From positions 868,001 to 932,000 of the forward strand of contig NZ_CP157278.1 in NCBI RefSeq assembly GCF_040026395.1: a DNA stretch of 64,000 nt, written 5' to 3'. The position numbers and the translations under genes were made by a program. Positions 62,046-64,000 of this stretch are shown here, piece by piece (within the stretch, counting starts at the first letter, position 1; every line of letters begins with the position of its first letter). The stretch is from Pedobacter lusitanus (lineage in GTDB: Bacteria; Bacteroidota; Bacteroidia; Sphingobacteriales; Sphingobacteriaceae). Below the pieces are notes generated by a model. It was not told where the DNA came from. It ran no database searches and was given only the letters and a program-made list of their open reading frames with translations.

Positions 62046-64000
62046 TTACAGCTTTCTTATAAAAACCGCCCCGTTTGAATCATTTCCTTTATCACCGGAT
62101 ACCATAGCTTTTATAGTAAAAGCTGCTCCGGTTTCATAATTACTTATGCTAAATTTATAACTGTTATCTTTTTGCTCTCTGCCAGTATAACCATCATGCG
62201 TATCTTCAGCTACTTTAACCCCATTTTTATAAACTTCTATAGCCTTTATTGCTAATGCCGAGGTTCCGTCCGTGTACCAGAAAGAAAGCAGGTATTCACC
62301 GTTTCCTGTAATCTTTCCTGATCCGTTCATTTCAAAAACCGAGAAATCTTTCTCCCTGATCAATGAGGGCTTCCACTCAGCAACCAGATTCCCGTGTTTC
62401 TGGAATTTCTCATACTTTTCAGGAAAATAAAGTGGCAGAGAATATATGCTGCGGCTCACTACAGTGATAGCTTTAAAATCAGTTAGCTTCTCCACTACCA
62501 CAGGTTCACTATATACGGCTGAAAAAACATTAGGAGGCGTACCATCCGTTGTATACCTGATTTGAGCACCTTCTACAACGTTTTCGACCTTCACTATATA
62601 ACCATTTCCTTTTTTCTCTTTACTAATCAGTTTAGGCTGCGGAACACGATAACCATACCCGGCATTGTCATAACGTTTATAGTGACTGCCCAAACGTTTT
62701 TCAAAATCTGTCCAGCTCTGTTTAGCTAAAGGTGTCCAGCAAACTTCAGCAAGTGCTGCCAGACGCGGAAATGTTAAATAATCAAAATACTTTTCTGACC
62801 GGTTTTCGTTAAGTAACGGAATTTCCTGAAGTACGGTTCCGTGGATAAACTGATCAGACCATAACGTCGCACTTGCACCTAATATCAGCGGGCGGTATTT
62901 TTCATCCAGACCTTTAAGCATAGGATTTAACTGATATACCTTTTCCAGTGAGATTGGAGGTAACCATGTAGCTGCTTTGAGCTCACCAGGAATATTGCTC
63001 TCAGCAACATCAAAATAGCAGTAACCAGTCAAGCTCATTACCGAATAGTGCCCTGCTTCAGAAGCTTTAAATGCCTTCTTCTGGTCATGCCAGATCATGC
63101 CTACAGCTTTATCTTCTAATCCGTCTTCTATAATCTCATCCCAGCCCACTATGGTTTTTCCATATTTCTTAACCATTTTCTGTACGCGCTGATTGAAATA
63201 TACCTGTAATTCTTTTTCCGTTTTTAAACCCAGCGCTTTCTTTCTTTTCTGGCAATACGGACAGGCCTTCCATCTGTCATAATTCGCTTCATCACCACCA
63301 ATATGAATATATTTAGAAGGAAAAAGAGCAAATGTTTCGGCAAATACATCCTGTAGAAAATCAAAAGTAGATTCTTTTCCCACACAATAGATTTCATGAC
63401 TGATGGAATGCTGAGTCTGCACAGTATATTGTTCGCCTGTACAGGATAAATAAGGATAAGCTGCAATTGCAGAGAGCACGTGGGCAGGGAGTTCAATCTC
63501 AGGAATAATGTCTACATTTCTTGCTGCTGCATAAGCCACCATTTCCTTAATATCTTCCTGTCTATAATAGCCACCCACCCGATTAGCTCCCTCACCCCTA
63601 AAAGCACCAACTGAAGTTAACTTAGGATATTTTTTAATTTCTATCCGCCACCCTGCATCATCTACTACGTGAAAATGAAGTGTATTCATCTTATACATTG
63701 CCATCATATCAATAAACCGGAGCACATAATCCTTTTCAAAAAAATAACGGGCAACATCAAGCATCATTCCTCTCCAGGGGTATAAAGGAGTATCCTCCAT
63801 CAATGCACCTTTAACCTCCCATTTTGCTGCTCTCTGGCGTTCTTTATTGTAAATCTCTGCAGGTAACATTTGCAATAAGGTCTGAGTACCATAAAATACA
63901 CCCGCAGCTGTACCTCCTTCAATGGTTATCTGGTCATTTTTAACACTTAATGTATAGCTTTCATTATCAGTCGTTTTATTTGTTTTCAGCTTTAAGTAAA
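62046..64000 (-). CDS. GH20 beta-N-acetylhexosaminidase, 5' end beyond window
   Basis: The frame stays open to the right edge, so the start lies beyond 64000 and a naive first Met at 63875 is internal. The visible part holds the end of the GH20 N-terminal domain (AGVFYGTQTLLQMLPAE), then the catalytic barrel: YPWRGMMLDVARYFFEKDYVLRF, LHFHVVDDAGWRIEIKKYP, IIPEIELPAHV and the catalytic Asp-Glu pair in HIGGDEANYDRW (codons 63293-63288). A C-terminal chitobiase-type and beta-sandwich region follows (KGNGYIVKVENVVEGAQIRY). It removes terminal GlcNAc or GalNAc. No linked Sus genes are visible in the window. Confidence 0.92.
   Translation of the reverse strand, partial: YLKLKTNKTTDNESYTLSVKNDQITIEGGTAAGVFYGTQTLLQMLPAEIYNKERQRAAKWEVKGALMEDTPLYPWRGMMLDVARYFFEKDYVLRFIDMMAMYKMNTLHFHVVDDAGWRIEIKKYPKLTSVGAFRGEGANRVGGYYRQEDIKEMVAYAAARNVDIIPEIELPAHVLSAIAAYPYLSCTGEQYTVQTQHSISHEIYCVGKESTFDFLQDVFAETFALFPSKYIHIGGDEANYDRWKACPYCQKRKKALGLKTEKELQVYFNQRVQKMVKKYGKTIVGWDEIIEDGLEDKAVGMIWHDQKKAFKASEAGHYSVMSLTGYCYFDVAESNIPGELKAATWLPPISLEKVYQLNPMLKGLDEKYRPLILGASATLWSDQFIHGTVLQEIPLLNENRSEKYFDYLTFPRLAALAEVCWTPLAKQSWTDFEKRLGSHYKRYDNAGYGYRVPQPKLISKEKKGNGYIVKVENVVEGAQIRYTTDGTPPNVFSAVYSEPVVVEKLTDFKAITVVSRSIYSLPLYFPEKYEKFQKHGNLVAEWKPSLIREKDFSVFEMNGSGKITGNGEYLLSFWYTDGTSALAIKAIEVYKNGVKVAEDTHDGYTGREQKDNSYKFSISNYETGAAFTIKAMVSGDKGNDSNGAVFIRKL

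Noticed and set aside
1..64000. CRISPR arrays, insertion sequences and prophage
   Set aside because: No regularly spaced repeats, transposase, integrase or phage structural genes were seen.

Overview
The window looks like a chromosomal segment of a Bacteroidota bacterium, most likely a Sphingobacteriaceae member of the Pedobacter type. The evidence is two SusC/SusD pairs, a further TonB-dependent receptor, many lipoproteins with a Cys-Lys-Lys start, AT-rich spacers with TTTG-N19-TAnnTTTG-like promoters, few Shine-Dalgarno sequences, a DUF6496 protein, and a MASE3 histidine kinase. The species call is inference from gene content; no 16S or marker gene is present. There are no insertion sequences, phage genes, integrases or CRISPR arrays.

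Layout. 1-3.8 kb: a 75-bp palindrome, a VOC protein, tRNA-Ser(UGA), nicotinamidase, an EF-hand protein, a decayed C-terminal gene fragment and an HxlR regulator. 3.9-6.9 kb: a GH2 glycosidase. 7.2-9.1 kb: a three-gene operon that looks like a small peptide natural-product (RiPP) locus (75-aa precursor-like peptide, 2-oxoglutarate/Fe(II) oxygenase, unknown 347-aa protein). 9.1-14.6 kb: GNAT, phospholipase C-like phosphoesterase, a UPF0173 hydrolase, an ohr gene broken by one in-frame TGA, and an epoxide hydrolase. 14.8-19.1 kb: two overlapping exported amidohydrolase genes. 19.3-26.2 kb: five tightly packed lipoprotein genes, four of them paralogues of the cholesterol-dependent cytolysin-like (CDCL) pore-former family (two short, two long) and the last an S41 protease. 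This is the most striking system here.

26.3-36.7 kb: a polysaccharide utilisation locus read leftwards (ROK regulator, SusC, SusD, internal terminator, GH29 alpha-fucosidase, GH3 with PA14). 37-42.6 kb: small metabolic genes, a GH13 amylase behind a LacI-type palindrome, a Crp-family regulator divergent from a HAD/CAT pair. 42.6-47.4 kb: a second SusC/SusD pair preceded by an operator-like dyad, a promoter and a 37-codon ORF ending in Arg/Met/Cys codons that may be a leader peptide. 47.9-52 kb: a TonB-dependent receptor and an ECF sigma factor with a membrane partner. 52-64 kb: HAD phosphatase, secreted protein, sphingomyelinase, PhzF, Lrp/EamA pair, ExbD, a molybdopterin-fold protein, a murein amidase, a MASE3-PAS histidine kinase, and a GH20 hexosaminidase running off the right edge.

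How it fits together. The bacterium appears equipped to scavenge complex glycans (GH2, GH3, GH13, GH20, GH29 with Sus transporters) and to attack membranes (CDCL proteins, sphingomyelinase, phospholipase-like enzyme). All functions are read from sequence motifs by eye; no database search was run.
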